Below, in pieces: positions 34,801-44,886 of a DNA stretch of 64,000 bases (positions are counted from its first letter, which is position 1; every line of letters starts with the position of its first letter). The stretch lies in the NCBI GenBank assembly GCA_037349105.1, contig JAYJMM010000112.1, positions 5,354,501 to 5,418,500 of the forward strand. Direction: 5' to 3'. Source of the DNA: Limnomonas spitsbergensis (Eukaryota > Chlorophyta > Chlorophyceae > Chlamydomonadales). Under the pieces are notes generated by a model. That model did no database searches and had not been told where the DNA came from. It saw nothing but the letters and a program-made list of their open reading frames with translations. The position numbers and the translations under genes were made by a program.

Positions 34801-37800
34801 CCTTGGATCTGGTTCAGTGCCTTGTTCCTGCTGGCATGGATGGTGAGGGGGGTGGGAGGTGATTATACTCAAACCACTTCAATGCATGCAGATGTTTAGA
34901 CAGGTGAACTGTTCATTCTGTCGAAGTGAGGGCAAGAGGTCTGTGAGTGTGAGAAGCGTGTCCACAAGTTGTGGACAGGCGACTATAATCTGTCTAATTA
35001 ACTTCCCCAGGTTTTTATGCTTCTGCTGTATGGATTCCGCCCCTGCTCCCTCCACGCCCTACTTGGCTGAACCTCCTCTGCTGTTGACAAGTACCCTCTC
35101 TTAAGTTTCTGACTCGGCTATTGTTTGCGCTCATGCGGGCGTGTGCGTTGGACCTCATCCAGCCACAATGCCTCCTACTACTTCATGTCCTGAGTTGTAC
35201 ATTGTTCTCATCAGAGTTGTACATTGTTCTCATCTGAGTTGTTCATTGTTCTCATCTGAGTTGTACATTGTCCTTATCTGAGCTGTACATTGTCCTCATC
35301 CCTCCCATGCTGCCGCTGCCCCCCCCCTTCAGGTTCTCACGCTGCTACTGTTTGCGCGTGTGTGGGCACGTGCTTTGGACCTCATCCTGCCGCTGGGGTT
35401 TTTGCTGCTTCTCGTCGCGACGGTACCGCAGTTTGTGTCGTACCTGTACCTGGTCAAGATACTCGATGACCCTGACAACTCCAACGTGTCCTTGCTGGTC
35501 AGTAAACCCTCTCGCTCCGAACTGGACTGAATTATATACTGGGATGTACAGAATGTAAAAATATACAGAAATTACGTATCAGCAGCTCAGCACACATTTT
35601 AAGACGCGGTCAACTTTTCTTTTGCTTGGACTCAGCACGAAGTGTTAAGCTGGGCGCCGCCACACCCTGGAAGACCTGAGGCCCTAGCACAAAAAAACGC
35701 CCAGGTGCGCAAGGGGCCCTCGTCGTCAGCTGAGAAAAAATGAGCAGGAATAGGAAGGGCATCCGACCAACAAGCGCCCACACAGCCGCAATAAATCATG
35801 CATGGAAAGTTGGATTTAGGCTCCCCCTAAACAGCCGCTCACCCCTGCTCTCCACTAGCTAACTATGCACGGTATACCAGCATAGGCCATCCCAGTGAAA
35901 CGGCAGCAACGCTTCCTCAATTGTCGACTAAACAATAGGCCTCCATACAGGGCTGAACAAACCGGTCAATTCCTGGAGACTTTTGGACATCGAAAAAATA
36001 ACCCGGAGAAAAGCTAGATGGCCTCCCCGGCGAAGCCAGAAAAAAATGGAGAAAGTGTGGATGTTCTCCGGCTGGGTCATTTTGGGCCGGAGGCCCAGGA
36101 ATCTTGTCCGGCTCTCATTATATCTCCGGTCATCTGTCTTTCTATTGCGACTTAGGCTCTGGGTTATAACGGGCCAGGCTTAAGCCAGGCCAATGTCGAT
36201 TTGGTGCCCTCGATATGATGAGTCCGAACTGAGCTGTCACATAACCTCGAGGATTGCCGGAGTTGGGCCAATAGGCACAACATATGTTACAGTTCACTCA
36301 TATGCTGACCGGTTTGCCCAGCATTGGAAGCTGGTTCACCTGCATGGCAACTGTCATGTTCTGGCCCCTGACGAGGACGACCAGTAGTATGGTGGCCTCT
36401 TCGAGGTATAGCTAGACCATCGCAGTCCCGTGGCAGCTGCATGCAGCTGATGCCTAGGGAATAGATACACGTGCAAGCATGCACCTCTGCGTCATGCAGC
36501 TTGATCGCTTCGACGGAAACTCTTGTTGGGCGGCGTGAACAATGACATTTTTCGTAGTGGACTGCATCTGTTTTGTGTACAAATGAATGTGTCGATTTTT
36601 CTGTTTAAGAGTGCGTCTGTGTACCAAAAAGTGTTTCGATTGAGAACTATTTGTAAAATACGTGAGACAAAAATATTCGCACTTTCACACTTTTCGGAAA
36701 ACTGGACAAAAAAATGGCACGTCTTCGGCTCGGGAAAAAACCCGGATAGGGAGAAGTTTGAGTCCGGCTTACCCCGAAAGATCTCAAATCCATTGTAAAG
36801 CCCTGCCTCCATACTGCTAATCCGAGGACAAGCAAAACAGGAAGCCAAGAAAACACAAAAATAGTTGTCTGGACACTGGAGGGCCAGGGCTTACGGTTCA
36901 CCATGAGGCATGGCTCCCTCACCTACTAAAGACACAGCCCATGCACGCCACCAATATTAAACCGTTTGTTTGACAGCTAGTGGAAAAGTGTGGAATGGAC
37001 ACGCAGCTTCTGGATGATGCAGCCAGCGGGAGTCACTGAAAGTTTTGTCATATCACCTTTGCAACAACTAAGCCAGCCAATTTGCAGTGTGCGCCAACTG
37101 CCAGTCTATTTGAATTGCCATGCGACTGCTAGCCCACCGCCATCCATTCCAGGTTCCTCCTTGCCCTCCCTTCCTTACAGGAAATCTTGGCATGTCAGCT
37201 TAAGTAAAATACCAACCAATTTGAAATGCCAACCAAGGATTATAATGATGGCAATTCTCTATAATGATTTCAATCCCCGATGATCGGATCCGATCCAATC
37301 TGATGATTCCAACCAATTCGAAATTCCAGCTTGTGTGAAATGCCAGGCACCCGTCATCCATACACCATCACTCCTTGCCCTTCTCCCATTATCGCAGATC
37401 CTGGCCCCTGGCTCCAGCCAATTTAATTTGCCACGCAATCTGAAATTCCAGCTGTGAAATGCCAGGCAACTGCCGTCCATACAACATCACTCCTTGCTGC
37501 ATCCTGAACGATATCCTGTCACCTGCCAATTTGAACTTCTGGCCAACCGTCCCTTGATTGTTCATCACAGAAGATCCTGGAACCCACAAATTCGAACTGT
37601 CAGCCAACTTCTGGCCAACCGTCCCTTGATTGCTCCTTGTAGGAGATCCTGATACCCACCAATTCGAACTGTCAGCCAACTGCTGGCCAACTGCTGGCCA
37701 ACCGTCCCTTGATTGCTCCTTGCAGGAGATCCTGGTGCCGAACGCCGCAAGCTGGTTCGCCATGTGGGCCAGCAGCCTGGTCATAGCCTATGGGCTGCGG

Positions 37801-40799
37801 CAAAAAGAGAAGCTGCGGGATATGCTGCTTGCCACCGGGGCGGTGTGGACGCAACACGAGCAGGTGCGAGGTTAGGCCAGAAGGTCAGGGCTTTGTTTTA
37901 GTCACGAAGTTTAGGGCTTTTGGCTCAGCTTCCCGCACCTGCTTCTCCCATGCTGCTGGTTACCCATACTGCTGGTTACTGGTGCAGCATGGGAGAAGCA
38001 GGTGCGGGATTTAGGGTTGGGGGCTGGAAGTTTGGCGTGCCAGGGACGCAACGGGTAGGTGCAGGGCAGGAGGGATGGGAGCTGGCTGGACAAGCGGGAT
38101 TGGACTGACTATCGGCATAGCTTATTGCTGCTCGCGCCGCACGCTCTGCCACGTGCTGGTGCTTCTTATGAATCGTAGTGGCAGTTGGAATCTAAGTAGT
38201 GGTTTGGAAACGAGCGGCAGTTGGGGCTCAAGCCTACTGCTTGTGTGGGTTATATAACAAATGGTCCCTGGCGCCCCTTATCTTTTTCATTCAGGTATTT
38301 CTTTTGAATCTGAACAGCGGTTTGAATTTGTAAGCAATCTATCTTACCTGCCTAATGGGGCCTCTTGTACCCTCTCCGTTCCCTCCAGGGCTCATTGAAC
38401 GCATCATGTGCAGGATGCGGTGTTAAGAGGTTGAGATTCAAACCATTTACCCCCCTCCCCGATTTTCCGGTACATAACACGTTTTGGGGGGAAGATTAAG
38501 TGATGCCTCCTTCCCTTCCCCTCACGCGTGGCCAGCAGGATGCGTAGCGTACGAACGTCAAAGGGGGCAGTGTGTATTCTAGCCACTTCTTGTTCTGATG
38601 GCGCAGCTTATTGGCACGGTTCCTTTCGCCCCTCCCTCTTGGAGCCCCTTGTTTGAAAGCGATCGTGTCATCCCGTCCCCTGCATGTCGGGTGGCTTCCT
38701 ATATCCACATCTCAGGGCGTTTTATTTATTTATTTTGTTCATCCTCTGCAGGTGGCCCGTCGGATGCAGCACGACCAGGAGGCGGTCCGGCGGCGGATTG
38801 AGGGCCTGAGCGGTGAGAATCGAAAGATGACTGACGGTAGTGTTGCGGATCTACAGGTGTTGAGATCTACATATGTTCAGATCTACAGGTGTTGAGATCT
38901 ATAGATGTTGAGGATCTACTGGTATGCTTCTGGTGTACTTCGGCCATGTCCTGGCCTGCAATGGAATCCCTCAAATTGGAATTAATGTTCGATTGGAACC
39001 ACACGAGAATTTAGCGGTAAATGATCTTCAGAATCGGCGATTTCCTCCTCCCCCTGCTGCCGAGATTCGACGGTTATGAAGGACAAAATCACCTAATGGA
39101 TTGACGAGCTGAGTACTTTGCTTCATCCTGACGCCCAAACCTTAAGCCCTACACCTGACGAGCGCTTCAAACTCTTGGCTCTGTATCGTTAACCCTAGCC
39201 ATGCTCTGTAACCTTCACTCTTGACCCTTGGTGTTCAAGTCGGGAGATCCTGCCCACCCGCTGGGCTTGTAAACTTTCACACCCTTCACAAGTCTCAGCT
39301 TTCACACCTGTCACACCCCTCACACCTGCCACACATCTCACACCTGCCACAAACCTCAAGAACCTCGCAACGCTCACATCAGTAACTCACATCAATAATT
39401 CACAAGTACCTCACAGAAGTAACTTGCATAACTTACAAACAAGCCCTAGCACGCTGCCCACGACCCTCACCCCTTTCTGTCACAGAGGATGAAATGGCCA
39501 AGCTATATGATGAGATGATGGATATTTTCCACAACCTTGACACACCCCACTCCGTTCACACCTTTCACACCACTCCCACTCCTCGTTCCCCTCCCTGCTG
39601 CAGAGGAGGAGATTGTAGCCCGCAAAACTCTTAACCCTCAACCCTCCCTGCTGCTGATGAGTAAAATTGCAGCCCGCAAAACTCTTAACCCTCAACCGTT
39701 GTAGAGGACAAGATTTTAGCCTGCAAACTTTAAACCCCAAACCCTCCCCGCTGCAGAGGAGGAGATTGCCAAGCTTGTGGATGAGATGATGGAGGGTAAG
39801 AGCAAGCCCAACCGGCTGCGCCGCGTCGGCAACACGCTTTACAAGCGCCTTCAAGAGGCCGTGCAGAGTGCGGCTTCAGACGGGAGCTCCCCGCTCGGCA
39901 CTGAGTTGGACAGTCCCGCACCGTCAGCGCTGACGGGCAGGCCATCTGACCACGTCACGCTGCATGTGCAGGATGGGCATGCTGTCAGCAGCCCCGTTAC
40001 GTGCCCTGTCAGCGGCACCCGGTTAGAGATGAGTGCGGCAGCTTCCTTACCGCGGTCTTCACTGCACGCTGTCAGTGCAGTGCCCGCCGTGGCTGCAGAC
40101 ATGGAAGGTGGGACAGATGCCACGGCAGCGGCGACAGCGGTTGCGGCGATGGCCGCGCTGGCCGCCGCCCCGCAGGGCGGCTTGCCGCTGGGTCGGCCGC
40201 CAATCCCGCAGCTGAGCGTCAGCCAGCCGGCCTCTGCGCCCCGCAGCAGCAGCGAGTATCTCTCGACGCCCACAAGCGGCCCTCGCAGCTCTCCAGCGCA
40301 GCTGACGGGGGCACGGTTGCACCATCGGCCGTCCCGCAGCAATTCAAACACGGAGATGCTGCCACCGTCGGTGACGGGCGCGCTGATCCGCTCGTGCAGC
40401 GGCTCAAAGGTTGTCCCGGCGAACTCACCGCAGGCGGGGGCCGACAGGGCCAGCGGATCGGCCGGCGCCGGCAGCAGCGGCGGCGGTGGGCTGCTTGTGG
40501 GGATCGTGAAGAACCTTGGCTTGTCGGACGAGCCTGGATGGAGCAGGCCAGAGGCTGAGGCGTCACCGGATCCGTCCGAGGCGAAAGCGCGGGAAGCGGC
40601 GGCGGCCGCCGCCGCCGCCGCCGCCGCCAGCAAGGACGACGCCGGAGACGACCTCTGCATCATCTGCTATGACCAGCCGCCAACATGCGTGTTCATGGAG
40701 TGTGGTCATGGAGGGTTCTGCAAGAAGTGCGCGTTCTTGCTGTTTGTTCGGCCGCCAAACGAGTGCCCCACGTGTCGCCAGGGAATCGAGCAGGTGTGA
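28804..40799 (+). CDS. Multi-pass membrane RING protein, Tmemb_185A-like, probable E3 ubiquitin ligase (10 exons)
   Basis: Exons: 28804-29331, 30213-30317, 32307-32402, 32878-32954, 33828-33939, 34756-34842, 35333-35497, 37726-37863, 38752-38812, 39757-40799; all GT-AG, phases consistent, 803 aa. Residues 1-155 are polar and Ala-rich. Hydrophobic segments follow, including WLMNAVFAILILLK, WWSLFTPTWISTACQIGLNV, LLYIFLLFVACQ, WQVVFVVPWIWFSALFLLAW, LILPLGFLLLLVATVPQFV and SWFAMWASSLVIAYG. The W-W-x-L-F-x-P-x-W pattern is typical of the Tmemb_185A (Fragile-X-F-associated) family, which in plants also carries a C-terminal RING. A charged helix (about 425-470) and a disordered Ser/Pro/Ala-rich stretch with a poly-Ala run come before the RING (C-x2-C, E-C-G-H-x3-C-x2-C, C-P-T-C) at the extreme C-terminus. 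Expected role: ubiquitin ligase on an internal membrane. An extra exon between 30317 and 32307 is possible, and the first ATG is my choice. Confidence 0.82.
29405..29805 (+). repeat. Duplicated block of about 205 bp in RING-gene intron 1
   Basis: Two diverged units share CCCACCCACTT, GTTCCTTCCTCT or TTTCTTTCCTCT, CAGATCTCTGCTTT or CAGATCTCTGTTTT, CTCCTCCCAACACTTACACC or CTCCTCCCAACACCTACGC, and GCCACCTG or GCCACTTG. Confidence 0.8.
29830..30135 (+). repeat. Three decayed copies of RING-gene exon 2 start
   Basis: AGCTCATTGGGCCACTTAAA (29830), AGCTCATTGGGCCACTTACA (29950) and CACTCATTGGGCAGCTGAAT (30089) precede the true acceptor and exon start CAGCTCAATGGGCCGCTACA (30210), at intervals of 120-140 bp. 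CACCC-rich pyrimidine tracts lie between. Confidence 0.85.
30400..30562 (+). repeat. CCGTACCGTA-type simple repeat in intron 2
   Basis: Repeated TACCGTACCG, ACCGTATCGG and CCGTACCGTATTTCCGG words. The same vocabulary occurs in the 2.18-kb units (770-790) and at 22620-22775. Confidence 0.6.
32098..32215 (+). repeat. Decayed copy of the DNA around RING-gene exon 3 start
   Basis: GGGCGTGATATATGGCAAGC, CGAGACCGCTAGTGCCCGCC and CACTACAGCTTGCTGCTGCG copy the true acceptor region and exon start (GGGATGATATATCGTCAGC, CGAGACTGCTAGCGCCCGCC, CACTACAGCTTCCTGCTGCG at 32247-32330). The offset is about 140 bp. Confidence 0.85.
32640..32860 (+). repeat. TTTAAACCCTA-type AT-rich degenerate repeat in intron 3
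   Basis: Words TATTTAAACCCTA, AATTTACACCCC and CACCCTATTTAA repeat irregularly for about 200 bp. It resembles plant-type telomere repeat only by chance; spacing is irregular. Confidence 0.75.
33020..33075 (+). repeat. Decayed copy of RING-gene exon 4 end and donor
   Basis: TGGATCATGTTCACACGTTT then ATGGTAACAGAGGGAG copies the exon end and donor CGGCTCATGTTCACTCCTTT then CTGGTAAGAGAGGGAG at 32931-32966. Confidence 0.85.
33151..33228. repeat. Perfect 35-bp inverted repeat with 8-nt loop in intron 4
   Basis: Arms 33151-33185 and 33194-33228 are exact reverse complements; the loop is TCATGCTG. The right arm contains CAGGTAAGAGAGGGTGA, matching the exon 4 donor motif (GGTAAGAGAGGGAG). The hairpin therefore appears to be built from a splice-donor copy. 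In RNA it would be a very stable stem. Confidence 0.97.
33550..33810 (+). repeat. Three decayed copies of RING-gene exon 5 acceptor and start
   Basis: GCAGTGTGTTCTGGGTCGCG (33554), GCAGGGTGTGCAGGGTCGTG (33654) and GCAGGGGGTGCTGAGTCGTG (33737) precede the true GCAGGGTGTGCTGGGCAGTG (33824). Each continues with forms of TTTTGAACTGTCTGAAGGAC. The second and third carry in-frame stops. Confidence 0.9.
34060..34425 (+). repeat. Degenerate repeat of about 110 bp, three units, in intron 5
   Basis: GTCGTCCAGTCGAGCAAGCG (34211) and GTCGTCCAGTCGAGCAAGCT (34298), with a weaker GTCTTCCAGTCCAATGAGC (34181), each follow or precede a GATCCCGGAGTA or AATCCCGGAGTA phrase. Minus-strand frames across it are repeat artefacts. 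Confidence 0.75.
35104..35300 (+). repeat. Decayed copy of exon 7 start, then a 22-bp tandem repeat
   Basis: TTTCTGACTCGGCTATTGTT and GCGTTGGACCTCATCC (35104-35162) copy the true exon 7 start GTTCTCACGCTGCTACTGTT and GCTTTGGACCTCATCC (35333-35390). From about 35189 to 35300 there are five units of CATCTGAGTTGTACATTGTT C. Confidence 0.85.
35620..35790 (+). repeat. Dispersed repeat shared with 58030-58165
   Basis: CCCTCGTCGTCAGCTGA, AAAAATGAGCAGGAATAGGA and the preceding GGCCCTAGCACA-type block recur near 58080-58155 in the same order, with about 75 percent agreement by eye. Confidence 0.65.
35791..37390. other. Remainder of RING-gene intron 7
   Basis: AT-richer DNA without identified exons. 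36490-36850 has open frames on both strands, but no motif I recognise. It could be a degraded transposable element insertion in the intron. Confidence 0.4.
37396..37680 (+). repeat. Decayed copies of RING-gene exon 8 acceptor and start
   Basis: CAGATCCTGGCCCCTGG (37396), CAGAAGATCCTGGAACCC (37567) and TAGGAGATCCTGATACCC (37647) echo the true CAGGAGATCCTGGTGCCG at 37723. The intron tract CAACCGTCCCTTGATTGCTC is repeated before the last copy and before the true exon. Confidence 0.88.
37931..38009. repeat. Perfect 26-bp inverted repeat with 27-nt loop in intron 8
   Basis: Arms 37931-37956 and 37984-38009 are exact reverse complements. The right arm includes GAAGCAGGTGCGGGA, close to the exon 8 end and donor ACGAGCAGGTGCGAGG at 37855-37870. 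The loop holds two CTGCTGGTTAC-like phrases. This is the second hairpin in the gene built around a donor-like motif. Confidence 0.95.
39225..39460 (+). repeat. CACACCTGC-type degenerate repeat in intron 9
   Basis: Irregular runs of TCACACCTGCCACA, CACACCCCTCACA and CTCACATCA. No coding role. Confidence 0.7.
39480..39740 (+). repeat. Decayed copies of RING-gene exon 10 acceptor and start
   Basis: CAGAGGATGAAATGGCCAAG with GATGAGATGATGGA (39483-39520), GCAGAGGAGGAGATTG (39599) and GTAGAGGACAAGATTTTAGC (39702) echo the true CAGAGGAGGAGATTGCCAAG with GATGAGATGATGGA (39754-39792). The phrase AAACTCTTAACCCTCAACC between them is also duplicated. Confidence 0.9.
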
Positions 40800-40856
40800 G
40801 GGCGAAATGATTCATTCTGGCTTTAAAACGGAATTGTATTAGAAGAAAGGTACAGT

Positions 40857-41067
40857 AAGGGGCCTGTCACTAGGGGGTCGGACTACTCCCCCGACACCCC
40901 CCTGGCTTAAAATGCGACCCCATGGTTGGCGCCTTAGCACACAGAAGAATCGACTGGTGTCCAGGACTTAAGCCATTTATTACAAAATGGAACAAAGCTT
41001 GCGCCAACCGGGCACTGAAAGCCCCTGTTTGGGGGACTAGTCCGATCCACCTAGTGACAGGCCCCTT
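40857..41067. mobile_element. 211-bp MITE with terminal inverted repeats of about 36 bp
   Basis: The left end AAGGGGCCTGTCACTAGGGG continues to GGACTACTCCCCC. The reverse complement of the right end reads AAGGGGCCTGTCACTAGGTG and continues to GGACTAGTCCCCC. There is no coding capacity. It lies 58 bp after the RING-gene stop codon, so it is probably in the 3' untranslated region. A TACAGTAAGG word overlaps the left edge and recurs just outside the right edge, which may reflect the target site. Confidence 0.85.
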
Positions 41068-43250
41068 GATACAGTAAGGTATATCAATTAGTAAATCTTC
41101 AGTTCAGCCTTTTAAACGAAATTGTATTACCGGTAGATGAAAAATAAATCAAGCAATGCCAGGGTGGGAACACAGCCAGGGGCGGGGCGGAGGTGCAACC
41201 AGGGTAGGGGAGAATGTGTGGGGGGGGGGTAAAGCATGCGGGGCTCAAGTTCCCTCTTACCATAAGCCATGATGATCCTGTATTGTAGCTGAATCATCTC
41301 AAACGAGCAAAGCCGACGCCCAACTGCCACCCAACCGCCGCCTAACTGCCTCAGGTTGTTGAGCTGGACGAGATGACGCCCATTGGCGAGGTGACCACCG
41401 TCAAGCAGAGGAAGATATGACGATAGGAATTTGAAACTGCGTCAAGTAGAGGGAGATGTGATGTGGTGTGTGCCAGCCGTGAAATAGGTTCAATGCACAG
41501 TAGGCGATGAGAGATGCCATCGACGCGTGCCTGCCAAGCACACCGGTCATTCAGTCCTGATCAATCTGAGAGGCAGTAGCCATTAGCTACACTGCAGTTG
41601 CCTATGCCGAATCATGCGCAGCGCAGAGCCAAGAGGCACTGCCGCGGCTCCTAGAAAGGCTCGATAGTTTGTTGACTGCAGCTTGAGTGACGTGTATGGC
41701 ATGTGCCGTATGTACTGCACATGATGTGTGTACCATATGTACTGCACATGCTGTGTGTACTGCGTGTAAAGTGTCTTCGCCTCATTGTCCATAACCCCAT
41801 CAACTGAGGATGGGCTGCAGGCTGCAGCTGCAAATGTGGGGTTGGGATGATTTGGATCCCAGCACTGGTCACTGGTTTTCTTCCGCAATGTGAATCCAAT
41901 GTGTGTGGCCTGTGGGGTTTCCCAGTGCTGGGACCCAGTCTTGGTGCCCCATGTACGGTAGGTACTAGGTAGCCCACCCCAGGTATAGATCTAGGAACTG
42001 GTTCGAAATCCTCTTGTGGGTGGTTTGTCACCCTTTTCTGACTTGGATTGCTTTGACCCAGGCTTCGACCTGCATTCAGGCAAGCTCAGAAACGAGGCGC
42101 TGTCGAACTCCCGTAGCAAGGTTTTAAAAATTAGGTGCTGGCTACCCACTTTTAGGTTAATTGGCCTCTGGACTTCCTGTTTTTGCCCACAATTGGGCAA
42201 GCGGGATTCATGAATTATTCATGGCTTCACTCGTGAACCGTTTCCATATCGCTCACGAGTGGGGCTTGCTTGGTTTTCATGTCCTGGTATTAAACAACAT
42301 GGGCTCACTGATGTTGTTTCAACCCTAAATCGTACTCGGATAGTGTTGGCCCCTGGTCTTGACCTGCATCTCCGGCAAAATGTTTCTCTTGTTCAGCCCA
42401 GCGGATCATCAAATTTTAACGCCGGTATTGGTTGCATGGGGGACATACCCGCCAGCCGTCCGGCCGCCATGACTGCACCAGGGCCCAGGCTGTGCATGGT
42501 AGCTGGAATTGAGCTTCGTAATTCCCTACCAGCCCCGCGCGGCCGAGCGATCAGCAGGGCCCAGCAGGTAGACAACTACGGTAAACAACTACGGGCTACG
42601 GTATGCACTTTTTTAACATGTCTGTCAGTCGGTAAAGTTCAGCTGTACAGCTCAGCAGGGCATCAAATTTGATGCATGGGGACTCGTGCGTGTAAAGCGG
42701 TCCACGGATATTATAATCTGCCAAAGGAAGAATGATGACTACCTGGCGATCATTTCACTACATGACAGAGCACCTTCGGAGAGCCACCGGGCAGCCATTT
42801 CTGAGCCGATTGGGACCGAACCTTGACCGGTCCACGGCCGGTGGCCCGTTCAGTAGTGCTTCCTGCACCATCCAGACCCCCCAGGCCATGATAAACCTGA
42901 ATTGTAGCTGAAGCGCGCTAAAATAATTACTGTTACCTGGAGGCAGAAACCCGCACACAACTAAAGGCCACTGGCAAGAGATTGAACGCTTTAGTTTAGA
43001 AGACAAGCTAAAATTTCCGAGCATGACGTGGGTGCGAAGGATTTGATGTTTGGTGTACCGTAGGTTCGAAATTACATTGAAAGGCAAATGCGCAAATACG
43101 GCTACATGTTACATCACGGATTTTGCTGTATTCTGCTCAGTGCTGCGCTTCCTTCGGTTCGTGAAATTACTGTTTGCGGTGACGGTGCAATTTGCGCGCA
43201 ATTTACCAGGACCGCCCAGATTGCACCGCAATTACTGCAAGTTGCTTTCG
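41068..43250. other. Intergenic, mostly unrecognised
   Basis: Downstream of the MITE, a phrase before it (AAACGGAATTGTATTA) recurs as AAACGAAATTGTATTA near 41113. 41700-41770 has a short repeat of TGTACTGCACATGNTGTGTG. No supported gene. Frames around 42260-42670 have no recognisable features. Confidence 0.4.
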
Positions 43251-43600
43251 GCGTAACCACAGACGAAACCCTGGTTACGGACCGGAAATGGGGTTTTCGG
43301 CTCGGAACCTACCCGCCAATTGACGAAAAGTCGTGACACGTCAACGTGGAAGTTGTTCTGATCTTCACGATATCTTCCTATGAGTTGACGCACACCGACC
43401 TGCAACTTCCCACCTTCGAAAATGTATGACTGATGTCCCCAAAAGCCAGAAATCTACTAAAACGTGCTTGCGGTCTAGATTACAGCTCGCTCTTAATTGC
43501 GTGTAAGCTAAAAAGCCTTACTTGCGCGCAAATACGTGTTACGCCGTAATTGACCGTAATTACTTACACAAAAATCGGATTACGGCGGAATCGCACAGCA
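43128..43600 (+). repeat. Dispersed repeat, copy A (partner at 56238-56565)
   Basis: From GGGGTTTTCGGCTCGGAACC, through CCGCCAATTGA, CTTCCCACCTT, AAAGCCAGAAATC, TTGCGGTCTA and AGCCTTACTTGCGCG, to TTACTTACACAAAAA, the same ordered words occur at 56238-56565. The upstream part (GCTTCCTTCGGTTCGTGAAA, 43149) also matches 48726 (GCTTCCTTGTGGTTCGTGAA). Confidence 0.8.
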
Positions 43601-44150
43601 CTGATTCTGCTACAAAGATCAGGGGGATCTTGGTAGCAGAATCCTGCAAAATCCCCCTGACCAAGAAAGCATGATACTGACGGCACATGTTAAGCCGGAT
43701 TCTGTAAAGCACCTGTAATTGAACTAGGGCTGAGGATAATCTCGGGCTCAGTTTACGGTGGAAGTGAGCTCCATACCACACACGGGCAGTCCCCAACTTA
43801 TCTTCAATCGATATCTTATGGTGCTGGTGCTTGCAATACGACGTTACACCTCTGACCCCTGCTAAAAAATGCTTGACTACGGCAGCGTCCAACTGCCGGG
43901 TTGGAAACTTAGTAACTTACAGAGGGCCTTGCCGCATACGAGCCACACAAGCCACAGTGACACGAGGCCACATGAGCTTCAATAGCAATCTCATCTCCCC
44001 GCACCTTACCACCCTCATACTGCGTCTTCAGCCTTGAGCCCATGCATTATTAACTTATTGCAGATGTCGAAGCAAAGTGACATGCAGCTTCACTGTAGCT
44101 GGAGCATTCATACACCATGGCAAGTCTTTCATTTTCTCCACTCCCATCTG
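43601..44150. other. Intergenic, nothing recognised
   Basis: 43612-43665 has a short imperfect inverted repeat (CAGGGGGATCTT and AATCCCCCTGACC). CTTGAGCCCATGCATTATTA near 44032 is similar to CTTGAGCCCTATGCATTATG near 47568, probably another decayed dispersed repeat. Confidence 0.4.
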
Positions 44151-44216
44151 AACAGTTGGGCGCGGCCGAGCTTTCGTGTGCATGGGATGGCCCAGAGGTG
44201 TAATGTCATTGACTCA
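44151..44216 (+). repeat. AQRCNVID-type dispersed element, plus copy
   Basis: GAACAGTTGGGCGCGGCCGA, a 25-bp spacer, then GGCCCAGAGGTGTAATGTCA and TTGACTCA. The frame reads AQRCNVID. Compared with 57591 it lacks the CCCAC of GGGCGCCCACGCGG. Confidence 0.7.
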
Positions 44217-44886
44217 TGCACCATGGAATGAACATGGAGTGCAACCAGCCTTGAACCCAAGCGCTCTGAGGTCGATGCGCGTTGATATGTACCTGTATTT
44301 TAGCTGCATCACTCTAAAATAAAGAGTGGCACGAGCCTCGAACTCTCTGCTTGAGCCCAACGTAGCTGAAAGTTGCTGAAAGTAGTACCCGAGCGCTACT
44401 ACTAGTAACTACTGTGCCACCACATGACCTAGTGGCCCGGGCGCAGAGCCTGATTGCGACCGTGAGGCGAGGCTAAGTAACTGAGAGCTAAAACTACTGT
44501 GTCACTGCAACACTAGACTAAACGGATGGGGTACGACTGGCTGTTGCTTCGACTGAAACTGACAAGAAGCCGAAGTCGAAGTCGTACTGTCCATGTTCAA
44601 ACACTTCGTCCAGTACACGCATATACCCCTCCCTGTTTTGGGCGTCAGGTCCTGACGCGAGAGGTTTTCATATCCGTCTGCGGTAATTTCTTTCAAACTT
44701 TTAGCGCTATCTCTCCCTTTCAGATCCACGACACTAGGGCTTTACAAAACGTTGAATAATTTCGTCCACCGCTCTATCTCCGTTTATTCATACGAGATTC
44801 CATTGTTTCCCTACCAATATTTGTTCAATTTAACATTCGGCAGCTCATCAGTGCCCTGAATTCGAAAGTTTCATTTAAATCGACCA
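44217..44886. other. Intergenic, upstream of the ankyrin gene
   Basis: No repeat of note. 44730-44886 is AT-rich and is the likely promoter region of the intronless gene that follows. No clear TATA box is assigned. Confidence 0.4.

Noticed and set aside
39851..40663. 270-codon minus frame opposite the last RING-gene exon
   Set aside because: Shadow of the GC-rich coding strand, which carries the RING motif and the correct phases.
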